Shown here one piece after another: positions 1 through 7,619 of a stretch of DNA of 17,571 bases. Position 1 is the stretch's first letter; each line of letters opens with the position of its first letter. The DNA comes from JBHENW01 sp046261875. Lineage in GTDB: Bacteria; Acidobacteriota; Thermoanaerobaculia; UBA5066; Gp7-AA6. The stretch lies in NCBI GenBank assembly GCA_046261875.1, contig JBHENW010000119.1, positions 1 through 17,571 of the forward strand, written 5' to 3'. The notes below the pieces were generated by a model that searched no databases, had not been told where the DNA came from, and saw nothing but the letters and a program-made list of their open reading frames with translations. The translations under genes were made by a program, and so were the position numbers.

Positions 1-472
1 CGCGGTCGGCAGCGGCGGCGGCGAGCGCCGTAGCGACCTCCTTGACCGACTCAGCCGGGACGCGCCGCGCGAGCATGGTGAGCGATCGCGCGGCGGCCGC
101 GCGCGGATCCACCCAGACGTCCTTGAGGAGCTTCGTGAGCCCCTGCAGGACGGCCGGCGATGGCGACTCGACTTCGGCGAGGCCGTGCGCGGCGAAGCGG
201 CGCACCATCCGGTCGGTATCGGCGAGCGCTTCGACGAGCGCATCCACGGCTTCGGGAGACTCTTTCGCGCGGGGCCCCAGCTCCTCGACCGCCTCGAGGC
301 GGACGGATGGGTCCGGGTCCTTCAATCGGGCTCGCAGCTCCGCGACGGACGGGACCGGCGGTTCCTGGACTTTCGTCTGCGCGGTGGAACTTCCGCCTGT
401 GCTCTGGCACCCCGCGCCGCCGCCGAGAGAAACGGCGAGGGAGAGGAGAGCGATGGGAAAACGAAGCTTCAT
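1..472 (-). CDS. HEAT-repeat lipoprotein, 3' end outside window
   Basis: The frame reads leftward from an ATG at 472 and is open to the window edge (about 157 codons seen). The start is supported by GAAAGGA at 480-486, seven bases upstream. The N-terminus is a lipoprotein signal: MKLRFP, a hydrophobic stretch, then GGGAGC with Cys at about residue 22. After a short polar linker, the protein shows repeated helix-pair blocks such as LRARLKDPDPSVRLEAVEEL and LVEALADTDRMVRRFAAHGL, with the conserved D-P/D-xx-VR pattern of HEAT or PBS-lyase repeats. These usually make protein-binding solenoids. I infer a membrane-anchored scaffold in the periplasm or at the outer membrane; the partner is unknown. 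It is divergent from the gene at 651, with a possible -10 (TATATC, 508 to 503) ahead of it. No function beyond the fold is claimed. Confidence 0.8.
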   Translation of the reverse strand, partial: MKLRFPIALLSLAVSLGGGAGCQSTGGSSTAQTKVQEPPVPSVAELRARLKDPDPSVRLEAVEELGPRAKESPEAVDALVEALADTDRMVRRFAAHGLAEVESPSPAVLQGLTKLLKDVWVDPRAAAARSLTMLARRVPAESVKEVATALAAAAADR

Positions 473-650
473 CCGCAGGTCCTTTCGCTTTGTGCGCGAA
501 GGATATAGCCCCGTGGGCGAGCCATGAGGCGCTCCCTTGGTGGCATAAATCCTGCTCCTCCCTGGCGTGTTGGGATTCGCGAAGCGGCCGGCAACGGTGG
601 CCACGAATCCGAGGAGTTCCTGCGAAATCGAAGGAAGGAGGAGTTCCATC

Positions 651-1364
651 ATGCGGTCCACGTGTCGAATTTTTCTGGCAATCGCCCTCTTCGTAGGGGC
701 GGCCGGATTTGCCGCGGCGCAAGACCCGCCGCCGAATCCGCCCCCCCCGCCCGAGCCGACGGTGGCCCCAGTGCCGCCGCCGCCTGATCCGGCCGCGCAG
801 CCGGTGCCGCCTCCGCCTCCCGCGGAGGAGCCGCCGGCCCAAGAGCCCGCCCCAGCCGTTGAACCGCCGCCAGCCGAGCCGGTTCCGCCAGCGCTGCCGG
901 TAGACGAAGAAGTCGTTCAGCCCGCGCCGGCTCCGGCGCCCGTCGCTCCGAAGAAAGTGACGAAGTCCACGACGACGAAGAAGGCCGCGGCGAAGGCGCC
1001 CGCCAAGACGACGACGACAGAAACGGAAAACCAGCAGAAGGCCATCGAAGCCACGGCGGCGACGTCGGGCGCGGAGCAGCCTCCGCCGCCATCGGACCTG
1101 CCGCCCTCCGGGACGGCGACGACAGATCCGGCGGCCGTAGCGGCCGAGCCGATTCCTCCGGCGGCTGCTGCGGCGCCGGCTGCGGACACGAACCTGGCCA
1201 CCACCACGGAAACGAGCGAAAAGAGCGGCCTCATCAATTGGGTGATGGGTGCCCTCTTGATTCTGGGTATCGCGGGCATCGTGAGGATGTTCGTGCGCCG
1301 CGGTAAGACGCAGCGGCTGACGATCCACGAGAAGACGGGCCCGGTCAAGACGCGCACGATCTAA
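651..1364 (+). CDS. Pro/Ala-rich exported protein with C-terminal membrane anchor
   Basis: The ATG at 651 is chosen because AAGGAAGGAGGAG (631-643) ends seven bases before it and a signal peptide begins exactly there: MRSTCR, a hydrophobic core, then AAA|QD around residue 24. The frame stays open upstream, but that stretch has neither. The 237-residue product has a long low-complexity region of Pro, Ala, Glu and Val (about residues 25-100), a Lys/Thr/Ala segment (about 100-130), more Pro/Ala, then one hydrophobic segment (about 200-220, SGLINWVMGALLILGIAGIV) and a basic tail with FVRRGK. This predicts a periplasmic extended domain tethered by a C-terminal helix, perhaps spanning or organising the envelope. 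I do not recognise a family. A strong terminator follows at once, so it is probably monocistronic. Confidence 0.7.
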   Translation: MRSTCRIFLAIALFVGAAGFAAAQDPPPNPPPPPEPTVAPVPPPPDPAAQPVPPPPPAEEPPAQEPAPAVEPPPAEPVPPALPVDEEVVQPAPAPAPVAPKKVTKSTTTKKAAAKAPAKTTTTETENQQKAIEATAATSGAEQPPPPSDLPPSGTATTDPAAVAAEPIPPAAAAAPAADTNLATTTETSEKSGLINWVMGALLILGIAGIVRMFVRRGKTQRLTIHEKTGPVKTRTI

Positions 1365-1378
1365 ACCGACAAAGCTGA

Positions 1379-1397
1379 CGAAACCGGCATGGTTTCG
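1379..1397 (+). other. small hairpin just upstream of the terminator
   Basis: CGAAACC (1379-1385) pairs perfectly with GGTTTCG (1391-1397) around a five-base loop, 15 bases after the stop codon at 1364 and four bases before the terminator stem. It has no T-tract of its own. It could stabilise the mRNA 3' end or be incidental. Confidence 0.5.
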
Positions 1398-1400
1398 CGT

Positions 1401-1429
1401 GGCGGGGGCTGATGACCCCCGCCCTTTTT
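1401..1429 (+). terminator. rho-independent terminator
   Basis: GGCGGGGG (1401-1408) and CCCCCGCC (1416-1423) form a perfect 8-bp stem around a seven-base loop, followed by C and TTTTT (1425-1429). It lies 37 bases after the stop of the Pro-rich gene and separates it from the next gene at 1491. Confidence 0.9.
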
Positions 1430-1490
1430 GTATTCAGCCGTCGGGACAAATGGATGGCAGGGGAGTCGTCCTCAGCGGCAAGGAGCTCGA

Positions 1491-2156
1491 ATGGCCAGGG
1501 CGCAGCCCGGTCCGATGCGGTGCCGGCGGAAGTTCCTGCGATTCTTCCCGAAGGGTTTCTACGACCCGAAATACCTGGACTGGGAGCGCAACTACAAGTG
1601 GGAGGCGCACGAGCGGTGGGAAAAGGAGCTCGGTCGGCCGGTCTTCCGCGCGCTCCTGCGCGAACGCAAGTTTTCGGAGGCCGCTTCGCGCGCGGTCCGG
1701 GTCGAGGGGCGCACGCATCTTCTCTTCTCCTTCGAGAAGATGGCCATGCGCGACGCGATCAAGCCGCCGGCCGGCGCGCGCGCTTTCGCAGAGGGGCTCT
1801 ATGAATACCTGCACGGGGGAGGGGGCCTGGAGCGGCGCTTCGACCGCTGGTGCGGGGTCCTCGCCGGGCTGCCGAGGAGGCAGACGCGCGTCCTGACGTG
1901 GCCGACGGCGACGATCTTCGGCTTCCTGGCGCAGCCGGACACGCACATCTTTTTCAAGCCCATGGTCACGCGGAGGGCGGCGCGGGAGTACGGCTTCGAC
2001 CTGGCGTACCGGTCCCGGCCCGGCTGGGACATCTATTCCGGCGTCCTCGAGCTCGCGGAGACCGTCCGGCGCGACCTGAGCGACCTTCGGCCGCGGGACA
2101 TGATCGACATCCAGTCATTCCTGTGGGTCCAGGGGTCGGACGAGTACGAGGAGTGA
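1491..2156 (+). CDS. conserved-looking protein of unknown function, 221 aa
   Basis: The ATG at 1491 follows AAGGAG (1480-1485) with a five-base spacer; a more upstream TTG at 1428 would lie in the terminator T-tract and is rejected. A downstream ATG at 1515 (MRCRRKF) is a weaker alternative. The product has no signal peptide or membrane segment. Its N-terminal third is rich in aromatic and charged residues (FFPKGFYDPKYLDWERNYKW, then EAHERWEKEL), like a compact globular domain. The C-terminus contains LRPRDMIDIQSFLWVQGS, which looks like a conserved motif. Codon use in all three positions matches its neighbours, which supports a real gene. I do not recognise the family and assign no function. 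It is bounded by a terminator upstream and a toxin-antitoxin operon downstream, so it probably has its own promoter, though I see no clear one. Confidence 0.7.
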   Translation: MARAQPGPMRCRRKFLRFFPKGFYDPKYLDWERNYKWEAHERWEKELGRPVFRALLRERKFSEAASRAVRVEGRTHLLFSFEKMAMRDAIKPPAGARAFAEGLYEYLHGGGGLERRFDRWCGVLAGLPRRQTRVLTWPTATIFGFLAQPDTHIFFKPMVTRRAAREYGFDLAYRSRPGWDIYSGVLELAETVRRDLSDLRPRDMIDIQSFLWVQGSDEYEE

Positions 2157-2204
2157 GCCGCCAGCCTCTTCGATTCCGAGGCAGCGCGAGAAGCGCGATG
2201 AGGC

Positions 2205-2236
2205 GGGTGACAATTGTCACCCCAAAGCGTTACACT
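2205..2236 (+). promoter_or_regulatory. palindromic operator and promoter of the first toxin-antitoxin pair
   Basis: GGGTGACAATTGTCACCC (2205-2222) is a perfect 18-bp inverted repeat with no loop, which suits a dimeric DNA-binding protein rather than an RNA hairpin. It overlaps a -35-like GTGACA (2207-2212, five of six to TTGACA). Eighteen bases further is TACACT (2231-2236), a -10-like hexamer. The antitoxin GTG begins six bases after that hexamer. Type II antitoxins commonly repress their own operon by binding such palindromes, so autoregulation is a natural inference. Confidence 0.65.
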
Positions 2237-2242
2237 CCTTGC

Positions 2243-2539
2243 GTGAAGACTATTACGATTCGCGATTTGCGCGGCAGACCGGCCGCGGTCCGCAGGCTAA
2301 TCCAGCGGGAGGGGATCGCCGCACTTTCTGCCAACGGTAAACCCGTCGCGCTCATGCTCTCCGTGACCGAAGACACGATCGAGCCCACCTTGTCCTCGAT
2401 TCGGAGGGCTCGCGCGCTCCAGGCCATGGAGGCCATGCAAAGAGCCGCCGTACACCGGCGTATTCAACGTATGCCCTTGAAGGAGATCAACCGGATCATC
2501 GGCGCGGCTCGGAAAGAGCGAGGGAAGCAGGGTGGATGA
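2243..2539 (+). CDS. Phd/YefM-type antitoxin
   Basis: The 98-residue product starts with MKTITIRDLRGRPAAVRRLI and continues REGIAALSANGKPVALMLSV. This is the Phd/YefM pattern: a short first strand, a helix, then a turn with NGKPVA and a final strand. The N-terminal half normally binds operator DNA, and the C-terminal half, here basic and helical (residues about 55-98), neutralises the toxin. The GTG at 2243 is preferred because the conserved domain begins there; no Shine-Dalgarno sequence precedes it, and it sits six bases after a -10-like hexamer, so the mRNA may be leaderless. The stop at 2539 overlaps the toxin start at 2532 by eight bases, the usual coupling in such pairs. It could alternatively be called a prevent-host-death family protein of unknown specificity. 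Confidence 0.75.
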   Translation: MKTITIRDLRGRPAAVRRLIQREGIAALSANGKPVALMLSVTEDTIEPTLSSIRRARALQAMEAMQRAAVHRRIQRMPLKEINRIIGAARKERGKQGG

Positions 2540-2945
2540 TCGCCCGAAAGGGCTGGTCCTCGACACCAACGTACTCGTTTCTGGCATCCTCTCCCCGTAC
2601 GGTCCTCCCGGGCGAATCTTGGCGCTGGTTTTGTCAGGGGAACTCGCGGCCGCCTACGACGCCCGTATTCTCAGCGAGTACCTCGAAGTTCTCTCGCGGC
2701 CGGAGTTCGGCTTCTCGGGGTCCCACGTCGAAGCCGTGCTCACATCGATCCAGGAGGACGGAACGCCCGTGACGGGTCGGCCACTTCCGGTCGGGTTGCC
2801 CGACCCTTCCGATGAGCCGTTTCTGGAAGTCGCGATAGCGGCGGCCGTCGGTCTTGTGACCGGAAACCTTCGTCACTTTCCATCCCGGTTGCGGGCCGGC
2901 GTGCGTGTCGTATCGCCGCGAGAATTCCTGGAGATGCTTCGTTGA
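2532..2945 (+). CDS. PIN-domain ribonuclease toxin (COG1569-like)
   Basis: The 137-residue protein starts at GTG 2532, preceded by AGGGAAGCAGG within the antitoxin gene. PIN landmarks are visible in order: LVLDTNVLVSG with Asp11, ILSEYLEVLSRPEF with Glu49, DPSDEPFLEVA with Asp91 and Asp94, and the terminal VTGNLRHFPS where Asn112 replaces the more usual Asp. This pattern matches the putative-toxin PIN subgroup (COG1569). PIN proteins are metal-dependent RNases; in toxin-antitoxin pairs they cut tRNA, rRNA or mRNA, but the target here cannot be told. The gene ends nine bases before the convergent pgeF stop. Confidence 0.8.
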   Translation: MDDRPKGLVLDTNVLVSGILSPYGPPGRILALVLSGELAAAYDARILSEYLEVLSRPEFGFSGSHVEAVLTSIQEDGTPVTGRPLPVGLPDPSDEPFLEVAIAAAVGLVTGNLRHFPSRLRAGVRVVSPREFLEMLR

Positions 2946-2954
2946 GATCGGGAG

Positions 2955-3659
2955 TCAGCGGAGACGCGCGATCAGGGCGATCATCCGGCCGGCGTATTCT
3001 CCGTCGCGGCGGTACGAAGCGTAGCGTGGACCTCCGCAGTGGGTGCAGGCCGGGTCCATGAAGATCCTCTCCGGCGCCATTCCCGCCTCCTCGAGCTGCA
3101 TACGGTTGACCGCGCGCAGGTCCAGCCGGAAGCCTCCGTCCGAGGCCTTCGAGACGACGCTTTCGGGAAATTGCGCCGCGACCTCCGGGCCGACCTCGTA
3201 GCAGCAGGGGCCGATGGACGGCCCGGCCCAGGCCCGGAGCCTGTGTGGCGGCTCTCGAGCGGCTCCCAGCAGAAAAACAGCGGTATCAGCTACTGCGGAC
3301 GCCGAGCCTTGCCAGCCTGCGTGCACGGCCGCGATGGTGCTCTCCCCGGCGATGAGGATGGGAACGCAGTCGGCGGTCTGAATCACGAGCCCGACGCCAA
3401 CGGACTGTGCAAGCAGGACGTCCCCCTCCCCGGCATCGAGAACTTCACCTTGGCGCGCGTCGGTCACGAAGCGGGGCGTGACGCCGTGGACCTGAGTCGC
3501 GCGGACCAACGCCAGGTCCGGCAGTCCGAGGGTCTCCGCGAACCGCCGCGCGAGAACGGACGTGGGCGACTCGAGGCCGGCCGTCTCGCCCCTCTCGGAG
3601 AAGGCGACGATGAGTCCCGGCTCACGGTGCGGCGGGGAGATCGGCTGCAGCGCGTCCAT
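2955..3659 (-). CDS. pgeF: peptidoglycan editing factor PgeF / YfiH (laccase-domain family)
   Basis: The 234-residue product is a full-length member of the YfiH/DUF152 family (typically 240-260 residues). Metal-site motifs are intact: ATQVHG with His58, TADCVP with Cys98, and AAVHAGW with His113; GPSIGPCCYEVG and the C-terminal CTHCGGPRYASYRRDG complete the signature. Family members have been described as purine nucleoside phosphorylase/adenosine deaminase enzymes, as polyphenol oxidases, and in E. coli as a factor that keeps L-Ser out of muropeptides; which role holds here is unknown. I prefer the ATG at 3659 over the GTG three bases upstream, because a TACAAT hexamer ends seven bases before the ATG and there is no Shine-Dalgarno sequence. 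It is divergent from gatB with only 38 bases between starts. Confidence 0.92.
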   Translation of the reverse strand: MDALQPISPPHREPGLIVAFSERGETAGLESPTSVLARRFAETLGLPDLALVRATQVHGVTPRFVTDARQGEVLDAGEGDVLLAQSVGVGLVIQTADCVPILIAGESTIAAVHAGWQGSASAVADTAVFLLGAAREPPHRLRAWAGPSIGPCCYEVGPEVAAQFPESVVSKASDGGFRLDLRAVNRMQLEEAGMAPERIFMDPACTHCGGPRYASYRRDGEYAGRMIALIARLR

Positions 3660-3666
3660 CACCGCG

Positions 3667-3672
3667 ATTGTA
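3667..3672 (-). promoter_or_regulatory. -10-like element of pgeF
   Basis: Read on the minus strand this is TACAAT, five of six to the sigma-70 -10 consensus. It ends seven bases before the pgeF ATG, so transcription would start at or next to the start codon. No convincing -35 is seen at the right distance, which would fall around the gatB start. Confidence 0.5.
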
Positions 3673-3685
3673 GGAGCGCGCGTGA

Positions 3686-3691
3686 TAAAAT
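3686..3691 (+). promoter_or_regulatory. -10-like element of gatB
   Basis: TAAAAT (five of six to TATAAT) ends six bases before the gatB GTG. With no Shine-Dalgarno sequence in the remaining six bases, a leaderless gatB mRNA is the simplest reading. It lies 13 bases from the oppositely directed pgeF element. No clear -35 is visible. Confidence 0.5.
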
Positions 3692-3697
3692 TCCTCG

Positions 3698-5181
3698 GTG
3701 TCTTCCGCGGAAACAGCTGAGAAGACGCGGGTTTCAGCCGTCATCGGCCTGGAGGTCCACGCTCAGCTCCAGACCCGCTCGAAGATCTTCTGCTCCTGCC
3801 CCGTCACCGTCGGCGCGCCGCCCAACTCGGCGACGTGCCCGATCTGTCTCGGATTTCCCGGGACACTGCCGGTCCTCAACCGCCAGGCCGTCACGCTCGC
3901 GCTGCGCCTGGCGCTCGCCGTCGGGGCGCGCGTCGATCCGCAATCCGGCTTCGCCCGCAAGAACTACTTCTATCCGGACCTTCCGAAGGGCTACCAGATC
4001 ACGCAGTTCGAGCGGCCTTTCGCGACCGGCGGCGCGGTCGAGATCGACACGGCCTCGGGGCCCAGGTCGATCTCCCTCGTGCGGATCCATCTCGAAGAGG
4101 ACGCGGGCAAGCTGCTCCACGACACGCCCTACGACGACGTGCCCGCCAACGCCTCCCTCGTGGACTGGAACCGCGCGGGCGTACCGCTGGTCGAGATCGT
4201 CAGCGAGCCCGAGCTGCGCGCGCCGGAAGAGGCGGCGGCGTACCTGACGGAGCTGCGCCGCCTGCTGCGCTACACGGGTGTCTCGGACGCCGACATGGAG
4301 AAGGGGAACCTGCGCTGCGACGCGAACGTCTCGGTGCGCCCGTCGGAGGACGCGCCGCTCGGCACGCGCGTGGAGATCAAGAACCTCAACTCGATCCGGT
4401 TCGTCGCGAAAGCCCTGGAGCACGAGATCGGGCGGCAGTCGGAGCTCGTGGGGAAGGGCGGCCGGGTCGTGATGGAGACGCGCCTCTTCGATCCCGCGGC
4501 CAACCGCACGGTCCTGATGCGCGGCAAGGAAGAGGCGCACGACTACCGCTACTTCCCCGAGCCGGACCTCGGAGCGCTCGTCGTGGACGAGGCCTGGATC
4601 GCGGAAGCCGCCTCGGAGCTGCCCGAGCTGCCGCGGGCCCGCCGCGCCCGGTTCGTGCGCGACTTCGGGATCGCGGCGGCCGACGCGGAGACGCTCGTCT
4701 CGGCGCGGGAGCTCGGCGACTACTTCGAGCAGCTCGCGCGCGAGGCGCCGCCGCGCGTCGCGGCGAACTGGGTCTCCGGCGAGGTGCTGCGCTGGATGAA
4801 GGAGCGCAAGATCTCGCCCGAGGAGGCGCTGAGTTTTCCCATCGCGCCGGCCCGGCTCGCGGGGTTGCTTCGGCAGCTCGAAGCGGGGGAGATCTCGGCG
4901 GCGTCCGCGAAGGAAGTCTTCGCCGCCATGCTCGATTCGCCGGCCGATGCCGCCGACATCGTCAAGGAGAAGAGGCTCGGCCGCATCTCCGACGCGGGCG
5001 CGCTCGACAGCGTCGTGCGGGAGATCGTCGAGAGCAATCCCTCGCAGGCTGACCTGTACCGGTCCGGAAAGACCCAGACCTTTGGGTGGTTCGTGGGCCA
5101 GGTCATGAAGAAGACGGGCGGCCGCGCGGATCCCGCGACCGTGCGCAGCGCGCTCGAGCGCGCGCTCGGTCCCGTGGCGAC

Positions 5182-5185
<4 letters not shown>
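3698..5185 (+). CDS. gatB: aspartyl/glutamyl-tRNA amidotransferase subunit B
   Basis: GatB is the tRNA-binding and kinase subunit of GatCAB, which converts Glu-tRNA(Gln), and often Asp-tRNA(Asn), to the amidated form using ammonia from GatA. The 495-residue product is full length. It has the hallmark VIGLEVHAQLQTRSKIFCSC, and Cys32, Cys34, Cys47 and Cys50 form the expected zinc site; then PKGYQITQFERP, EDAGKLLHD, GVPLVEIVSEPE, and the YqeY-like C-terminal tail (about 340-495), including ANWVSGEVLRWM. The GTG at 3698 directly follows a -10-like TAAAAT, with no Shine-Dalgarno sequence. gatA and gatC are not in the window. Its stop overlaps the ftsE start as ATGA, so the two genes are probably cotranscribed and translationally coupled. 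Confidence 0.97.
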
Positions 5186-5895
<710 letters not shown>

Positions 5896-5921
5896 CCCTC
5901 CGCTCGCGCTCTTCCAGCATC

Positions 5922-6803
5922 GTGGGAGTCAAGGCCCGGTACCTCTTCGGCGAGGCCTGGTCCATCGCGCGGAGCGGCGCGCGCCAGACCGCGATCGCCA
6001 TCTTCCTGACCGCGCTCGCGCTCTACGTGCCGGGGCTTCTCGCTCTCCTGGCGAAGAATCTGGGACGCCTCGCCGCCGCGCCTTCCGAGGCCGCCGCCGC
6101 CGTGATCACGGTGGAGCCGTCGGCGGACGTCCGCGCCCTCGCCGCCCGCTTCGCCGCGGACCCTCGCGTCGCGCGCGTGCGCATCGTCGGCAGCGTGGCG
6201 GCCCTCGAGCGGTTCCGCAAGGCCTACCCGGAGCTCGGCGCGGCGCTGGCGGACCTGAACGAAACGCCGTTTCCGCCCACCCTCGAGGTGATCCTGAGGC
6301 CCTCCGCGCCCGCCGGCGCCGGGACCGATATCACCCGCGCGGCCGCGAGCTGGCCGGGCGTCGAAGCGGCCGAGTCGGAGGAGGAGTTCGGCAAGAAGTT
6401 CCGCGACGCCGTGCGCCTGATGCGCGGGGCGGGTCTGTTCCTGGGCGCCCTCCTGACCGTCGCCGCGGTTCTGTCCATCGCCTCGACGATCCGGCTCGCG
6501 CTCGACCTCCACCGGGAGGAGATCGAGATCATGCGGCTTATGGGAGCGACGGAGAGCGCGATCCGCGCGCCGTTCTGGCTCCACGCCTCCGCGGTCGGTC
6601 TCGCCGGCGGTCTCGTCGCCGTCCTGATGCTCTACGCAACGTACCAGCTCGCGACCCACCTGCTCTCGCGCGAGCCGCACCCCATCCTGTCCCTCTTCTG
6701 GGTGGGCTTCCTGAGCCTGCCGGCCGCGCTCCTGCTTCCCGCCGCCGGCACGATCGCCGGGTTCGCCGGGAGCCTCCTGTCGCTGGGAGGCCGCAGCCGG
6801 TAG
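5922..6803 (+). CDS. ftsX: cell-division protein FtsX
   Basis: This 293-residue protein follows ftsE by 26 bases and has the four-helix FtsX layout: TM1 (about 23-45, IAIFLTALALYVPGLLALL), a periplasmic loop of about 120 residues, TM2 (about 168-190), TM3 (about 218-242) and TM4 (about 258-285). The cytoplasmic loop contains REEIEIMRLMGATESAIRAP, a strong FtsX/permease signature that contacts the ATPase. In the periplasmic loop, DPRVARVRIVGSVAALERFRK resembles the region that engages hydrolase regulators. The GTG at 5922 has no good Shine-Dalgarno sequence, and no alternative start precedes TM1 closely, so the exact N-terminus is uncertain. No envC-like or M23 peptidase gene follows, so its hydrolase partner lies elsewhere. 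Confidence 0.93.
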   Translation: MGVKARYLFGEAWSIARSGARQTAIAIFLTALALYVPGLLALLAKNLGRLAAAPSEAAAAVITVEPSADVRALAARFAADPRVARVRIVGSVAALERFRKAYPELGAALADLNETPFPPTLEVILRPSAPAGAGTDITRAAASWPGVEAAESEEEFGKKFRDAVRLMRGAGLFLGALLTVAAVLSIASTIRLALDLHREEIEIMRLMGATESAIRAPFWLHASAVGLAGGLVAVLMLYATYQLATHLLSREPHPILSLFWVGFLSLPAALLLPAAGTIAGFAGSLLSLGGRSR

Positions 6804-6873
6804 AAACCGCCCTGGCAGTTCTCATACGAGTCAGATGCACCCGACCAGACCGGTAGCCACCCATATTCGTTGG

Positions 6874-6879
6874 TAAAAT
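6874..6879 (+). promoter_or_regulatory. -10-like element of the AbrB-PIN operon
   Basis: TAAAAT (five of six to TATAAT) ends seven bases before the antitoxin ATG at 6887, with no Shine-Dalgarno sequence between. This again suggests a leaderless mRNA. No clear -35 or palindrome is seen in 6804-6873, which otherwise holds nothing I can name. Confidence 0.5.
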
Positions 6880-6886
6880 CGTTCCC

Positions 6887-7153
6887 ATGAAAATAACCAT
6901 AGATCGCGCCGGCCGCCTCGTGGTGCCGAAGCCGATCCGCCAGGCGGCCGGGATCACCCCCGGCGCGGTATTGACGATCCGCGTTCGGGAGGGACGCATC
7001 GAGATCGAGCCCGCGCCCCTGGAGGTCCGGCTGGTGAAGCGGGGACGGCTCACCGTGCTCGAACCACGCAAGGCGGTTGCCCCACTGACGCAGCGCCAGG
7101 TCGCTGAAACCCTGGAGTCGCTCCGACGGCGCGGCAGCGACCGGAGCGATTGA
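6887..7153 (+). CDS. AbrB/SpoVT/MazE-type antitoxin
   Basis: The 88-residue protein begins MKITIDRAGRLVVPKPIRQA and continues AGITPGAVLTIRVREGRIEI, a textbook swapped-hairpin AbrB domain (residues 1-45): I-x-x-D-x-x-G-R-L-V-V-P-K-x-I-R. It binds DNA as a dimer. The C-terminal half (46-88) would occupy the PIN toxin. Its stop overlaps the toxin start by four bases (TTGA). The conserved domain starts at the ATG, leaving no doubt about the start even without a Shine-Dalgarno sequence. Confidence 0.88.
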   Translation: MKITIDRAGRLVVPKPIRQAAGITPGAVLTIRVREGRIEIEPAPLEVRLVKRGRLTVLEPRKAVAPLTQRQVAETLESLRRRGSDRSD

Positions 7154-7587
7154 GCGCCTACCTCCTCGACACCAGCTGCCTCGTGGCGGCGGTCTGCACG
7201 TGGCACGAACATCACGAGGCCACCAAAAGAGAGATCGTCAGAAGGGAGGCTGCGGGCGACGTTCTGGTCTTGGCCGCGCACTCCCTGGCCGAGGCGTACT
7301 CCGTCCTGACCCGGCTGCCGGAGCCGCATCGGATTCGTCCGGAGGATGCTCTGGCCGTGCTGGAGGCCAACTGGTCCGACACGCGTCTGGTGGCCTTGAG
7401 CGGTCCGGAGTATCGGAGTCTCCTGCGCCGGTGCCGGGACTCGGGAATCGGCGGTGGCGCCGTTTACGACGCTCTCATCGCGGCGTGCGCGCGAAAGGGC
7501 CGTGTCGCCTCACTCGTCACGTGGGACACCGCAAACTTCGAGCGCGTCCTCGAAGACCAGCCTGTCGTCAAGACGCCGCGGGGATGA
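7150..7587 (+). CDS. PIN-domain (VapC-like) ribonuclease toxin
   Basis: The 145-residue protein starts at TTG 7150 inside the antitoxin stop. The four PIN acids are all present: Asp7 in YLLDTSCLVAAV, Glu48 in HSLAEAYSVL, Asp107 in AVYDALIAACA and Asp126 in LVTWDTANF. It is therefore predicted to be an active metal-dependent RNase, unlike the Asn variant in the PIN protein at 2532. VapC-type toxins commonly cleave initiator tRNA or rRNA, but the target here is unknown. The TTG start and tight coupling would keep toxin below antitoxin. It converges on the gene ending at 7620. Confidence 0.87.
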   Translation: MSAYLLDTSCLVAAVCTWHEHHEATKREIVRREAAGDVLVLAAHSLAEAYSVLTRLPEPHRIRPEDALAVLEANWSDTRLVALSGPEYRSLLRRCRDSGIGGGAVYDALIAACARKGRVASLVTWDTANFERVLEDQPVVKTPRG

Positions 7588-7619
7588 GTTGCCCGCCGGA
7601 GCCGGGCGGGGACAAGCCC

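Noticed and set aside
567..650. Upstream extension of the Pro-rich gene to a TTG at 567
   Set aside because: The strong Shine-Dalgarno sequence and signal peptide both point to ATG 651.
51..1328. A 425-codon minus-strand frame opposite the Pro-rich gene
   Set aside because: The product is almost pure Arg/Gly repeats, the mirror of Pro/Ala codons on the other strand, and it also crosses the lipoprotein start region in another frame.
2157..2945. The first toxin-antitoxin pair as part of a mobile element
   Set aside because: I see no terminal repeats, integrase, transposase or attachment site around it.
3734..4540. A minus-strand frame opposite gatB
   Set aside because: GatB is unambiguous on the plus strand and the antisense product shows only codon-bias composition.
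7591..7610. GC-rich hairpin CCCGCC/GGCGGG between the convergent PIN and AI-2E genes
   Set aside because: There is no T-tract on either side and the six-base stem is common in DNA this GC-rich, so a terminator call is not supported.
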